DNA of 64,000 bases from Grimontia marina (GCF_900060185.1 NZ_FIZY01000029.1:1-64000), one strand, 5' to 3'. Positions 53,605-63,688 are shown, numbered from the stretch's first letter. Notes: generated from the sequence alone by a model not told the origin. A program made the numbers and translations.

Positions 53605-53629
53605 GTGACTGGGGTTTTCCCTATTAGAC

Positions 53630-54508
53630 TTACTGAGTGACCACTTTCAGCGGAACAGGAATCGATTTCTGAACCTGCTCGCCTTTCAGCAATTTATCTG
53701 CCACTTCAACACCAATAGCACCAATTAATTCAGGCTGTTGAGCGATAGTTGCTGCCAGTTTGCCACGATTTACTGCTGCAATACCGTCGTCGGTGCCATC
53801 AAAGCCAACAATCATCACGTCTTTACCTGACGCTTGCACCGCACGTAATGCGCCCAGTGCCATTTCATCATTCTGCGCAAATACCGCCTGAACATCCGGG
53901 TTAGCTGCCAGCATGTTTTCCATGACATTCAGACCTTTAGTACGGTCAAAGTCAGCAGGCTGGCTCGAAAGCAATTCCATTGAGCCGCCATCCACCACTT
54001 TCATGAAGCCTTCGCCACGTTCACGCGCTGCTGATGTACCTGCAATACCTTCCAACTGAATGACTTTAGCCTGTTCACCCACTTTCTCCATGATGAACTT
54101 CCCTGCCATTTCACCACCTGCCACGTTGTCAGACGCAATATGGCTCACCACTTCGCCGCGCTGCGCACCACGGTCTAATGTCAGAACTGGGATTTCGCTG
54201 CGGTTCGCAATGCGAATAGCGTTAGAAACTGCCGCGGAATCCGTCGGGTTGATCAGAATCGCTTTAACACCACGAATGGTCAGATCTTCCAAATTCGAAA
54301 GCTCTTTGCTCGGGTCGTTTTGGGAATCCAGAACAATCAGTTCATAACCCAGTTCTTTCGCTTTGTTCTCCGCACCTTCCTTCATGGTGACAAAGAAGGG
54401 GTTGTTCAGTGTAGACACAACAATCGCCAAGGTGTCTTGCGCTTGTGCAGCCACGGAAACGGTTGAGGAAAGCAGAGCGGCTGAGATAAGCATGGATAGT
54501 TTTTTCAT
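53630..54508 (-). CDS. rbsB: Ribose ABC transporter periplasmic binding protein
   Basis: The 292-residue precursor has a signal peptide ([23 protein letters not shown] cut site). It closely follows E. coli Rbs[31 protein letters not shown]-like [76 protein letters not shown] and [19 protein letters not shown] start it at the ATG at 54508, which AAGGA precedes by about 9 bases. The ATG three codons earlier overlaps that site. Confidence 0.94.
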   Translation of the reverse strand: MKKLSMLISAALLSSTVSVAAQAQDTLAIVVSTLNNPFFVTMKEGAENKAKELGYELIVLDSQNDPSKELSNLEDLTIRGVKAILINPTDSAAVSNAIRIANRSEIPVLTLDRGAQRGEVVSHIASDNVAGGEMAGKFIMEKVGEQAKVIQLEGIAGTSAARERGEGFMKVVDGGSMELLSSQPADFDRTKGLNVMENMLAANPDVQAVFAQNDEMALGALRAVQASGKDVMIVGFDGTDDGIAAVNRGKLAATIAQQPELIGAIGVEVADKLLKGEQVQKSIPVPLKVVTQ

Positions 54509-54599
54509 TGTCTTCATCCTTTTGTTTTTGGTTCGCCAGCGAGGGGGACACTGGCGCGTTCTACACGTAAATCGTTGGTTTAATGTTGGATTCGTAGGG

Positions 54600-55580
54600 T
54601 TACTTGTTTTTGTTGTCGACCATGACCGCCGCGAGAATCACTGTCGCTTTGGCAATCATTTGGTAATAGGAGGAAACGTCCAACAGGTTCAGGGCGTTAT
54701 TGAGGAAGCCGATGATCAGCGCACCAATCAAGGTACCCATGATGCGGCCTTTACCGCCCATCAGGCTGGTGCCACCCAGTACCACTGCAGCAATCGCATC
54801 CAGTTCGTAGCCCATACCTGCGGTAGGTTGTGCTGAAGAAAGACGTGAGGTCACGATAATGCCTGCAAGCGCTGCCAACAGGCCGCAAATTGCGTAAGCA
54901 CCGATCTTCACTTTGTCTACGTCAATACCGGACAGGCGGGTAGCAGATTCGTTGCCACCAAGCGCATAGATGTAGCGACCAAAACGGGTGTGGTTAAGCA
55001 AGTACCAGACCGCTGCAAACACAATCACCATCAACCAGACTGGAATCGGAATACCCAGTGCATAGCCAGTACCGAACCAGGCAAACGCATCAGCGGTATC
55101 AGTAAAACCGGTAGAGATTGGACGACCTTCGGTGTAAACCATGGTCACGCCACGCAGCAATGTCATGGTGACCAGCGTGGCAATAAACGCCTGCACTTTG
55201 CCTTTGGCGATGATGATGCCGGAAATCGCACCCAATACCGCACCAGCCAAGAGCGCAGTTGGCACTGCCACCAGCACAGGCACTTCCATCGCTATCAACG
55301 TTGCGGCAAATGCGCCACATAACGCGAGAACTGAACCCACACTCAGGTCGATACCTGCTGTCAGGATCACCAGTGTCATACCCACCGCAATAATCGCGTT
55401 AATTGACGTTTGGCGAAGAATGTTCAGGATGTTGTCGACGGTAAAGAAGTTCGGGTTTAAAAACGACACCACGACAATCAGGAACAGAAGCGCAATGAGA
55501 GATTTCTGTTCAATCAACCACTCTTTGCTGAACAGCTTTTTACCTTCAGCTTTTGGTTGGGTTACGGCGTTACTATTCAT
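54600..55580 (-). CDS. rbsC: Ribose ABC transporter permease
   Basis: This 326-residue BPD_transp_2 permease has about 8-10 helices. Characteristic stretches are [58 protein letters not shown] and [20 protein letters not shown]. They match E. coli RbsC closely. The start overlaps the rbsA stop by 4 bp (ATGA), so translation of rbsC is probably coupled to rbsA. This matters because rbsA has a nonsense codon. Confidence 0.94.
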   Translation of the reverse strand: MNSNAVTQPKAEGKKLFSKEWLIEQKSLIALLFLIVVVSFLNPNFFTVDNILNILRQTSINAIIAVGMTLVILTAGIDLSVGSVLALCGAFAATLIAMEVPVLVAVPTALLAGAVLGAISGIIIAKGKVQAFIATLVTMTLLRGVTMVYTEGRPISTGFTDTADAFAWFGTGYALGIPIPVWLMVIVFAAVWYLLNHTRFGRYIYALGGNESATRLSGIDVDKVKIGAYAICGLLAALAGIIVTSRLSSAQPTAGMGYELDAIAAVVLGGTSLMGGKGRIMGTLIGALIIGFLNNALNLLDVSSYYQMIAKATVILAAVMVDNKNK

Positions 55581-57082
55581 GCTGCATCCTTCTTAACGTG
55601 TTTACCTACAGCGCAGGCCAGTAATGTTTCTTGATTGGCATCTTTGGCATCGAACTCCCCAGTAATACGGCCTTCGTGCATCACCATGATTCGATCACTC
55701 ATTCCAAGTACTTCCGGCATATCAGAAGAAACCAGAATGATGCTCATACCTTCTGCTTTGAATCGGTTGATTAGCTGATAAATCTCTTTCTTTGCACCCA
55801 CATCGACGCCACGGGTTGGCTCGTCGAGAATAAGCACGCGCGGCTTGGTCATCAGGCCTTTGGCAATCGCGACTTTCTGGTGGTTACCACCAGATAAGTT
55901 GCCGATAAGCTGCTCGCGGGTTGGGGTTTTGATGTTGAAGAGTTGGATGAAATCGTCGACAACCATGACTTCATCGTTGTGGCGGATTTGCATACCTTTG
56001 CTCAGCTTGTCCAGAGAGCAAATTGACATGTTTTCCTTCACTGACAGTCCCAGAATCAGACCATCGCCTTTTCGATCTTCAGAGATGTAAGCAATACCGT
56101 TGATCAATCCATCACGTGGGCTGATTGGGTTAACGGTTTTGCCATTGAGTATGATGTCGCCGCCGTCGCGTGAAAGCGCGCCGTATATCACTTTCATCAG
56201 TTCAGTGCGGCCTGCGCCCATCAGGCCGGACACACCGAGAACCTCTCCTCGCTTCAGGGTGAAGCTGACGTCTTTCACACCCGCACCGGAAACGTTTTTC
56301 ACTTCGAGACAAGTGTCACCATGGGTCACGGCAATACGCGGATATTGCTCTTCCAGCTTGCGGCCCACCATCATTTCGATCAGTCTGTCTTCATCGATAT
56401 CTTTCACCTGACATTCACCAATAAATTTGCCGTCACGCAGCACAGTAATGTCATCGCAAATAGTGAAGATTTCTTTCAGACGGTGAGAGATATAAACGAT
56501 GCCGCAGCCTTCGTCCCGAAGCTCATTGATGACCTTGAACAGCGATTCTGTCTCGGTGTCAGTCAATGCATCTGTTGGTTCATCCATGATGATGACCTTA
56601 GATTCAAACGACAGCGCTTTGGCAATCTCTACCATTTGCTGTTCGCCCAAACTCAGCGCACCCAACAAGGTTTGCGAGCTGTGTTTCACGTTCAGTCGTG
56701 CCAGCAATTTATCCGCTTCGGCGTACATCTTTTCCCAAAGCACGCGGCCGAATGGGCCAGTGAATTCACGGCCGAGGTAAATATTCTCAGCAATCGTCAG
56801 TTCAGGGATCAGGTTCAACTCCTGATGGATAATGCTGATACCTGCCTGCTGCGAATCACGTGGCCCTTTGAATGCGGCTTCTTTGCCTTCGTAATGAATC
56901 GAGCCACCGTCCAACGCGTGAATGCCAGTCAGCACTTTCATCAGCGTCGATTTGCCTGCACCGTTCTCTCCCATCAGCGCCATCACCCGGCCTGAGTAAA
57001 CGTTGAGGCTGGCTTTATCCAGCGCTTTCACTCCGGGAAAAGCTTACTCAATCTCGCTGAGTTGCAATATTGCCTGAGTCAT
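55577..57082 (-). pseudogene. rbsA: rbsA, ribose ABC transporter ATPase, with an in-frame TAA at codon 13
   Basis: The expected start is the ATG at 57082, with GAGGAC about 8 bases upstream. It reads MTQAILQLSEIE[16 protein letters not shown]. The TAA at 57046-57044 stands where E. coli RbsA has Lys ([12 protein letters not shown]), so a single AAA-to-TAA change explains it. Without the stop the protein would be 501 residues, the family length. The rest is intact: Walker [38 protein letters not shown], then a second cassette with [15 protein letters not shown] and [13 protein letters not shown]. Restart at the GTG at 57031 would give 484 residues but lose the A-loop Phe. It could be a pseudogene, a reinitiated functional gene or a sequencing error. 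Confidence 0.85.
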
Positions 57083-57116
57083 AGGAATGTCCTCGTCTCA
57101 CTCAAATTCAAAGCGT

Positions 57117-57536
57117 TTAGAAAACCACGCCAGCTTGGAAAATCACGTTCGCATAAGGTGTGCATTCACCAGTGCGAATCACCGCATGGCTGTCATTGGT
57201 GCGTTCTTTGAATTCCTCATGCGAAAGGTATTGGATGGAAATCGATTTACCGCTGCGTGTTTCTTCGTTACGGATTTCCTGAATCAGTGCCTCATGGCAA
57301 TCAGGGCTTACTGCCACGAACTCTTCTGCCAGCATGATCCCTTCGATCTGAGACTCCGTCAGCACAACACGCACCGTCTCCAAAAAGCCCGGAACACCAT
57401 GAGTCAACGCCAAATCAATGCGCGCGACATGTTGAGGAATGGGTAAACCGGCATCACAAATGGTGTATTCGTCGGTGTGGCCCAGCGTAGAGACCAGGTG
57501 CGCGATATCAGAGTTCAGTAAGGTGCTTTTTTTCAT
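57117..57536 (-). CDS. rbsD: D-ribose pyranase
   Basis: The 139-residue protein has the RbsD/FucU layout. It starts MKKSTLLNSDIAHLVSTLGH with the catalytic His, then CDAGLPIPQHVARIDLALTH with the second His and the conserved DAGLP. FKERTNDSHAVIRTGECTPY and ANVIFQAGVVF follow near the C-terminus. It interconverts the pyran and furan forms of ribose. It is the first gene of the rbs operon, 34 bp before rbsA. Confidence 0.95.
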   Translation of the reverse strand: MKKSTLLNSDIAHLVSTLGHTDEYTICDAGLPIPQHVARIDLALTHGVPGFLETVRVVLTESQIEGIMLAEEFVAVSPDCHEALIQEIRNEETRSGKSISIQYLSHEEFKERTNDSHAVIRTGECTPYANVIFQAGVVF

Positions 57537-57616
57537 TCTTAAACCTTCTTACAGCGGTCATTAATCGATGAATCACCAGCCTGACTTGGGAAATTTGGCT
57601 GGAAAACCGATCTCGT

Positions 57617-57628
57617 CGAAACGTTTCG
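57617..57628. promoter_or_regulatory. RbsR-type operator, promoter-distal copy 1
   Basis: CGAAACGTTTCG is a 12-bp perfect palindrome 81 bp upstream of rbsD. Its centre is 23 bp from that of the second copy. Confidence 0.8.
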
Positions 57629-57636
57629 CTGACAGT

Positions 57637-57654
57637 AATCGAAACGTTTCGATT
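57637..57654. promoter_or_regulatory. RbsR-type operator, copy 2
   Basis: AATCGAAACGTTTCGATT is an 18-bp perfect palindrome, about 100 bp upstream of rbsD. It shares the 12-bp core with the copy at 57617. Confidence 0.82.
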
Positions 57655-58191
57655 CGTCTTTAGAAGAAATTTTCAGGCGTGATTTTGATCCCTTATCTTT
57701 AGATGTTTGGGCAGGGAAATTTGAGCTGACTCACTGTCAGCAAGAAAGCAGAATAGCGTTTCTAATTCTCAAACTGAGCCATTACTAGGCGCACACTGAA
57801 AGATGATTAATCTAATTGAGATCGATTACACCAGCACAAAAAAAGCGAAAGATACCGCTTTCAACAGAAAACGAATACATACCAACAAAAAAATCAAACA
57901 TTTTATTAACGCATCTCATTTATAGAACTCCGAAGCCGCTGGCAGCGCCTTACGATGAACCTTGAGGCAGTAAGGCTTTACCCATAAAAGGTCAATGCGC
58001 AGCAATACGTTTCACAGTGAGCAACAGGACGAAACCCATGCCCACTGAAGTCGGATACGATCACCCGCCGAAACCGCTACTCACTCGTCCCAGATAAGTA
58101 ACGCAACAATACTGACCCTCATACTTTGCGGTGAATTCCAATAAGAACCCGCCGCACCCTCAGTCTATATATGTAAACATCTGGAGGTAAC
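57655..58191. other. Divergent intergenic region, rbs operon / nhaC-like gene
   Basis: This 537-bp noncoding stretch carries the upstream part of the rbs promoter and the nhaC-like promoter. It is AT-rich near 57760-57920. No further palindromic operator, terminator or small gene is convincing. Confidence 0.4.
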
Positions 58192-59625
58192 ATGAAGACT
58201 GATATTCCAGAGGGTGCCCGCGCACCCATGTTCTGGGAGGCAATCGTCTCACTCCTTTCCCTTGTTGTCGGCATCAGCGTTTCCATCGTTATTTATGGGC
58301 TCGATCCTCAGGTTCCTATGTTATTAGGCGTGGTTGTAGCTAGTATCGTTGCGCTCCGCTGTGGTTTCTCATGGAAAGATATTCAATCAGGTATGGTGAA
58401 CGGCATCTACAACGCCCTTCCCGCGATGATCATCTTGATGATTGTTGGCGCATTGATCGGTGTGTGGATCCTCGCAGGTGTTGTGCCGACGCTGATCTAC
58501 TATGGCCTACAAATCCTGGCACCTGAAATCTTCCTACCAGCTTGTGTGATTATCTGTGCGGTCACTTCGTTAGCAACAGGCACCAGTTGGGGAACCACCG
58601 GTACTATCGGTGTTGCGCTGATGGGTGTTGGGGGAGGGCTTGGCTTTCCACTTCCACTGGTCGCTGGTGCTGTACTATCAGGGGCTTACTTTGGTGACAA
58701 AATGTCTCCCCTGTCTGATACCACTAACCTAGCCCCAGCCATGGCGGGCACTGATCTTTTCACCCACATCAAACACATGTCATACACTACGGGTGTGAGC
58801 ATTTCGATCACTCTGGTTATCGAAGCGGTGTTGGGACTGAAATACAGTGCTTCAGGCGGCGACATTGAACATATCAATAGCATTCTAACCACACTCGACA
58901 GTACTTTCTTCATTAACCCCGTTTTGTTCCTTCCTCTCTTTCTTGTGCTGTTTGTGTCTTACAAGAAGATGCCTGCCATTCCAGGAATTGCGCTGGGTGT
59001 GATTGCAGGTGCGATATGTGCAGCTGGTCTTCAGGGTGCTGATTACAATGCTATTGCCAGCGTGGCCTTTGGTGGATATACCTCTGAAACGGGTATCGGC
59101 GATGTGGACTCACTACTTTCACGCGGTGGTCTTGATTCAATGATGTACACCATCAGCCTGATCATCGTCGCCATGATGTTTGGTGGTGTGATGGAACGGA
59201 CTAATCAACTTCGCGTGATTGCAGACAAGATCCTGGCCGCCGCGAAGTCGACAGGTTCTCTGGTGGTTTCTACCGTACTCACCGGTATTGGCGCCAACTT
59301 GATTCTGTGTGACCAATACATGGCCATCGTTATGAGTGCACGAAGTTATGCGGAAGCTTACAAAGAACGAGGGCTTGCACCGGAAAACCTCTCCCGCGCG
59401 GTGGAGGATTCGGCCACCGTCACGGCTAACCTTGTGCCATGGAACTCGGGCGGTGCTTATCAGGCTGCGACCCTCGGCGTCGCTACCCTGGCATATCTTC
59501 CATTTAACTTCTTCTGTTGGATTTCCCCACTTGTGACCATTCTGTTTGGTGTGATGGGTTGGACAATGTGGAAGATAGACGAACAGGAAGTTCCCCGCGA
59601 AGCGAACATTGAAAGAGATTTATAA
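58192..59625 (+). CDS. NhaC family Na+/H+ antiporter
   Basis: The 477-residue membrane protein has about 11-12 helices. NhaC-family segments include FWEAIVSLLSLVVGISVSIV, LPAMIILMIVGALIGVWILA, ICAVTSLATGTSWGTTGTIG, SGAYFGDKMSPLSDTTNLAP and NLVPWNSGGAYQAATLGV. The polar DKMSPLSDTTNLAP loop is the family hallmark for ion exchange. CTGGAGG lies before the ATG. The gene is monocistronic with its own terminator. The family also includes exchangers of organic acids or amino acids with sodium, so the exact substrate is open. Confidence 0.9.
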   Translation: MKTDIPEGARAPMFWEAIVSLLSLVVGISVSIVIYGLDPQVPMLLGVVVASIVALRCGFSWKDIQSGMVNGIYNALPAMIILMIVGALIGVWILAGVVPTLIYYGLQILAPEIFLPACVIICAVTSLATGTSWGTTGTIGVALMGVGGGLGFPLPLVAGAVLSGAYFGDKMSPLSDTTNLAPAMAGTDLFTHIKHMSYTTGVSISITLVIEAVLGLKYSASGGDIEHINSILTTLDSTFFINPVLFLPLFLVLFVSYKKMPAIPGIALGVIAGAICAAGLQGADYNAIASVAFGGYTSETGIGDVDSLLSRGGLDSMMYTISLIIVAMMFGGVMERTNQLRVIADKILAAAKSTGSLVVSTVLTGIGANLILCDQYMAIVMSARSYAEAYKERGLAPENLSRAVEDSATVTANLVPWNSGGAYQAATLGVATLAYLPFNFFCWISPLVTILFGVMGWTMWKIDEQEVPREANIERDL

Positions 59626-59640
59626 TCACCTCTTCGTGAT

Positions 59641-59668
59641 AAAGCGGCTCAAATTAGAGCCGCTTTTA
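59641..59668 (+). terminator. Terminator after the nhaC-like gene
   Basis: AAAGCGGCTC pairs with GAGCCGCTTT around an AAATTA loop, followed by a T tract. Confidence 0.88.
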
Positions 59669-59927
59669 CGTTAATAGCCTACCCGTTAAAACTGACTGGC
59701 AAACCAGCCATATCCCTCATCAACAATAGTAACTGGCGAATTCTCTCGCCTTCATGCAACCACGGACTCGCCGTCACCCTGCCACTCCCCCTCAGATATT
59801 TCGAACGAAGAATGAATTGCTATTTCCCTGTGAGAAATTTGAGAGATTTGTTCATTAACGTTTCCTAAAACAACACACATCAGCGCTGAAGGTATTCAGC
59901 TAAGCAAGCTCTAGGGAGTGTTTATCC

Positions 59928-61556
59928 ATGACAGTTCTTGTTAACTCGGTATTTTGTCCGCCAACACCTGGCGGCAATACCAACGAACCAGGACAGTTTT
60001 TTAACCTATCACCGCTTGGAAAGCTCAGTCAGCAAGAGCGCCAGCAGTTTGTCTCTTATGGCCGCGGTCCCACAGTAAAACCGTCGTTTCCCACTTTGAA
60101 CATGGCAATCGAACACCATGCAAGGGAAACTCCGTTCGCGGTAGCTGCGATTGATGGCAGACAAACGATATCCTACCGTCAACTCGACACAGAAGCCGAA
60201 AAGCTCGCCACCTTGTTGCAGCGGCTGAAAGTGAAATCCGTCGACTCAGTCGGCATTTTCCTTTCACGCTCAATTCCCATGCTGGTCGGCATGCTGGCTT
60301 GTTTGAAGATTGGCGCCAATTATGTGCCCCAACACGCCGGTGTTGCACCGAAATCCCAACTCTCCCATATCATTGATGTCGCAAGAATCCGGGTCGTGTT
60401 TACCCTTTCCAAACATAAGCACGACCTGCCCGATGCAGACGGCACCATCCGCTTAGAGCTGGATACGCTGCTCAAGTCACCTGAATTTAAGTCTATGGAA
60501 GCGGGTGGAAAGCGGATTACCAAACCCAATGACATCTGTTTTGTCTTGTTCACCTCTGGCACGACCGGAAGACCCAATGGCGTTCAGGTCACCCACAAAA
60601 ATGTCGCCAACATCGTCATGACATCACCGGGAAATCTTGGTGTGGAACCGGGCATGCGGGTCGGGCAAATCCTCAGCATTGCTTTTGATATGTCAGCATG
60701 GGAGATCTATGTTGCATTGTGTCATGGCGCAACTCTCCTTATCCGCGACAGTTCCATTCAGCAAGCCGCCAGCAACGCTGACGTGATTATTGCGACCCCT
60801 TCGATTCTGGGACAGATAGACCCGGAGGCATGCCCCGACGTAAAAACGGTCGCCGTAGCGGGCGAACCTTGCCCTGTGCCACTGGCAGAAACCTGGGGAG
60901 CGAAATGCGATTTCTACAACTCCTGCGGCCCAACCGAAACAACCATTATTAACACCGCAAAACTGTTCAAACCCGGCGACCGACTCACCATCGGTAAACC
61001 GACCCCGAACAATACTGTGTATGTGCTGAACGATAACCTCGAGCCCTGCAGCATTGGTGAAGTGGGCGAGATGTGGGCGGGCGGCATATGTGTCACCAAA
61101 GGTTATCTCGCCAATATCGAACTGAGTCAGGCACGTTATCGCCCTGACCCCTTCCTGGGTGATGGCCATGTCATGTTCCGCACCCGCGATTTAGGGCGCT
61201 GGAGCCTAGAGGGAGAGCTGGAGCACTTTGGGCGCACCGACGATCAGGTCAAAGTCAGAGGTTTCCGTGTCGAGTTAGATTCGGTCTCCTCCCATCTGGA
61301 AAACCTGGAGGAATGCCGACTGGCCGTCACCCTAAAAGTGGACGACAGGCACTTAGCGTCTTTCGTGGTGCCATCGAGTGTGGATGAGCAAACTGCAATC
61401 GACCATGTGGCGGCCCATCTTCCGTATTACGCCGTTCCTATCCGCGTAATTGCATGTGATGAGTTACCCCTCACAGACCGGGGAAAAATCGACAAACGCA
61501 AACTGCTCTCCCTTTTTGACACTGCCATGAAATCAACCAAGGAAGGTGACGCATGA
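59928..61556 (+). CDS. Stand-alone NRPS-like adenylate-forming enzyme (AMP-binding)
   Basis: This 542-residue enzyme has the core motifs of an NRPS adenylation domain: FTSGTTGRPNGVQVTH (A3), FDMSAWEIYVAL (A4, with the Asp that holds an alpha-amino group), NSCGPTETT (A5), FRTRDLGRW (A7), FGRTDDQVKVRGFRVE (A8) and LPLTDRGKIDKRKL (A10 Lys). The protein stops about 15 residues after A10, so it has no carrier or condensation domain. It begins with a 50-residue leader (MTVLVNSVFCPPTPGGNTNE start). It overlaps the next gene by 4 bp. I infer activation of an amino or other carboxylic acid that is then handled by the membrane partner. In fungi, similar adenylating domains occur with TmpA-like reductases. 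Confidence 0.82.
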   Translation: MTVLVNSVFCPPTPGGNTNEPGQFFNLSPLGKLSQQERQQFVSYGRGPTVKPSFPTLNMAIEHHARETPFAVAAIDGRQTISYRQLDTEAEKLATLLQRLKVKSVDSVGIFLSRSIPMLVGMLACLKIGANYVPQHAGVAPKSQLSHIIDVARIRVVFTLSKHKHDLPDADGTIRLELDTLLKSPEFKSMEAGGKRITKPNDICFVLFTSGTTGRPNGVQVTHKNVANIVMTSPGNLGVEPGMRVGQILSIAFDMSAWEIYVALCHGATLLIRDSSIQQAASNADVIIATPSILGQIDPEACPDVKTVAVAGEPCPVPLAETWGAKCDFYNSCGPTETTIINTAKLFKPGDRLTIGKPTPNNTVYVLNDNLEPCSIGEVGEMWAGGICVTKGYLANIELSQARYRPDPFLGDGHVMFRTRDLGRWSLEGELEHFGRTDDQVKVRGFRVELDSVSSHLENLEECRLAVTLKVDDRHLASFVVPSSVDEQTAIDHVAAHLPYYAVPIRVIACDELPLTDRGKIDKRKLLSLFDTAMKSTKEGDA

Positions 61557-62890
61557 TGGCTCCCTACTCAGAAACCGAATTACCGGCAAAGCAGGGGTTA
61601 CTGCAACGCGTGTGGAAATATCCTGCACTGGAACATTATTTTCGTCTGGTGATTGTTATATCGCTAGTGAACCTTGGTTGGCTGGCTTATGGGATGACGG
61701 AAGGAAATTGGTTTGACCGAAACCATCTCGACCTTACCAGTCTGAGTAACATGGTGATCGGCAATTTCTTTGTAGCAGTGCTGGTTCGCCAGCAATATAC
61801 GATCAATTTTTTGTTCTGGTTGGCCACCCGCGCCCCCGTCACTTGGCCGCTTTCTATCAGGTGGCATCTGGGCAAGATCTATCACCACGGTGGTCTGCAT
61901 TCTGGCTGTGCTATCAACGGCAGCCTTTGGTTTGCTTTGTTTACCGGAGCCATCATCTACCAAAAGATGCACGCCCTCAGCCCAGTGTCAGATCTTAGCC
62001 TGTGGTCGACGCTCGGTATCATTGGCTTGTTAGTAGTGATGATTGCGATGGCAATGCCGAACATTCGCAAGAAATATCACAATGCCTTCGAAGCCTCTCA
62101 CCGCTTTGCGGGGTGGTCGGTGCTTATCCTGTTCTGGGTCCAAATCCTGTCGATTGCCAATGACCAGAATCCGACGCAGCCATTGTGGGACTTTGCCCTG
62201 CAAACCCCATCAGTCTGGCTGCTCAGCATCATGACCTTCAGCATCCTTCTGCCCTGGCTTCGCCTGCGCAGGGTGCCCGTTGAGATCACCACGCCGTCCA
62301 ACCATGTTGCACTGTTAAAGTTCAATTATGGTGTGACGCCATTTGCCGGTTCTTCCATGGCAATCAGCCGTTCACCTCTGATGGAATGGCACCACTTTGC
62401 TAACGTCCCTTCACCAGATGAACCTGGCTATCGCCTGACCGTGTCACGCGCCGGAGACTGGACAGGAAAGCTGATTGACGACAAGCCTTCCCACGTCTGG
62501 GTGAAAGGGATTCCGACTGCGGGTGTGGCGAACATTGAAGTGCTGTACAAGCGCGTAGTTTACGTAGCAACAGGCAGTGGCATTGGCCCATGTCTTCCTC
62601 ACCTATTAGCCCAAAAGCTTCCGATGCAGTTGGTATGGTCAACCCGCAACCCAAGGAAAACCTACGGCGATGCCTTGGTCGATGAAATTCTCGCTGCACA
62701 GCCAGAAGCCTTGATATGGGATACCGATGAGCTTGGCAAACCGGACATGGTGCAACTCGCTTATGCCGCCTATCAGGCATTTGATGCGGAAGCCGTGATT
62801 TGTATCTCCAACCAGAAACTGACCAGACAAGTGGTGTATGGCATGGAAAGCCGTGGCATTCCTGCATACGGCGCCATTTGGGATTCTTAA
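61553..62890 (+). CDS. TmpA-like integral membrane oxidoreductase
   Basis: This 445-residue protein has an N-terminal half of about six helices (FRLVIVISLVNLGWLAYGMT, LWFALFTGAIIYQKM, LGIIGLLVVMIAMAM, FAGWSVLILFWVQILSIAN). Histidines in HLGKIYHHGGLHSGC and HRFAGW could bind heme. The soluble C-terminal half resembles a ferredoxin-NADP reductase-like module, with a nucleotide-binding loop VVYVATGSGIGPCLPHL and a late VICISNQKLTRQVVYGMESR segment. The layout resembles fungal TmpA and ferric-reductase-like proteins. It overlaps the AMP-binding gene by 4 bp, so the two proteins very probably act together. I infer a membrane-bound reduction or electron-transfer step. The substrate is unknown. Confidence 0.72.
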   Translation: MMAPYSETELPAKQGLLQRVWKYPALEHYFRLVIVISLVNLGWLAYGMTEGNWFDRNHLDLTSLSNMVIGNFFVAVLVRQQYTINFLFWLATRAPVTWPLSIRWHLGKIYHHGGLHSGCAINGSLWFALFTGAIIYQKMHALSPVSDLSLWSTLGIIGLLVVMIAMAMPNIRKKYHNAFEASHRFAGWSVLILFWVQILSIANDQNPTQPLWDFALQTPSVWLLSIMTFSILLPWLRLRRVPVEITTPSNHVALLKFNYGVTPFAGSSMAISRSPLMEWHHFANVPSPDEPGYRLTVSRAGDWTGKLIDDKPSHVWVKGIPTAGVANIEVLYKRVVYVATGSGIGPCLPHLLAQKLPMQLVWSTRNPRKTYGDALVDEILAAQPEALIWDTDELGKPDMVQLAYAAYQAFDAEAVICISNQKLTRQVVYGMESRGIPAYGAIWDS

Positions 62891-62905
62891 TAAGAGGCTT
62901 TGAGG

Positions 62906-63670
62906 ATGAACATCAAAACAGAAATCGACGGCAATGTCGTCATCATCAGGCTGCACCGCCCAGAGAAACGCAACGCGCTCTGTACGCCACTGCTCAAAGA
63001 ACTGATGGAAACGATGACACACTATGACGCTGACCCGAATGTCGGATGTTTCGTGCTGACGGGCTCTGAACAGGTCTTTGCGGCCGGCGCTGACATCAGT
63101 GAAATGGCAGAGATGAGCTATCAGGAAATGGCTGCGAAGGATTACTTCGGAGGCTGGGAGGCCTTTACCCGTATCCGCACGCCAATCATTGCTTCCGTGT
63201 CCGGGTATGCACTGGGTGGGGGCTGTGAACTCGCCATGATGTGCGACACCATATTCGCCACAGAATCTGCACTGTTTGGTCAGCCTGAATTGACTATCGG
63301 TGTCATTCCCGGCATGGGCGGTTCCCAGCGCCTCACTAAGCTGGTCGGAAAATCCAAAGCCATGGACATGATCCTAACAGGCAGAATGATGGATGCCAGT
63401 GAAGCAGAGCGCGCGGGACTGGTTTCCCGTGTGGTACCTGATGGACAGTTAATGAAAGAAACGCTCGCGGCAGCTAAAACCATCGCGCGATATAGCAAAC
63501 CCGCAGTTCTGTTGGCAAAAGAGTGTGTGCTGAACGCCGAGAAACTGTCTGTGGAAGATGGAGTTCGAATGGAACGCCGAGCATTTCATGGGCTGTTTGC
63601 CACTGAAGATCAAAAAGAAGGCATGCGCGCTTTTATCCAGAAACGAAAGCCACATTTCACTGGAAGCTGA
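62906..63670 (+). CDS. Enoyl-CoA hydratase/isomerase (crotonase) family protein
   Basis: This 254-residue crotonase has RLHRPEKRNALCTPLLKELM, the CoA-binding AAGADISEMAEM, the oxyanion hole SGYALGGGCELAMMCD and the active-site segment FGQPELTIGVIPGMGGSQRL, which keeps a Glu. The C-terminal DAxxAxxxGLVSxVVP-like region reads DASEAERAGLVSRVVPDGQL. It looks like a competent short-chain hydratase. I chose the ATG at 62906, with AGAGG 8 bases upstream. It is third in the operon, 15 bp after the TmpA-like gene. A crotonase beside a carrier-free adenylating enzyme suggests that the activated acid may be handed to CoA, but this is inference. Confidence 0.88.
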   Translation: MNIKTEIDGNVVIIRLHRPEKRNALCTPLLKELMETMTHYDADPNVGCFVLTGSEQVFAAGADISEMAEMSYQEMAAKDYFGGWEAFTRIRTPIIASVSGYALGGGCELAMMCDTIFATESALFGQPELTIGVIPGMGGSQRLTKLVGKSKAMDMILTGRMMDASEAERAGLVSRVVPDGQLMKETLAAAKTIARYSKPAVLLAKECVLNAEKLSVEDGVRMERRAFHGLFATEDQKEGMRAFIQKRKPHFTGS

Positions 63671-63688
63671 TATATCGTTTCTTTTTTT

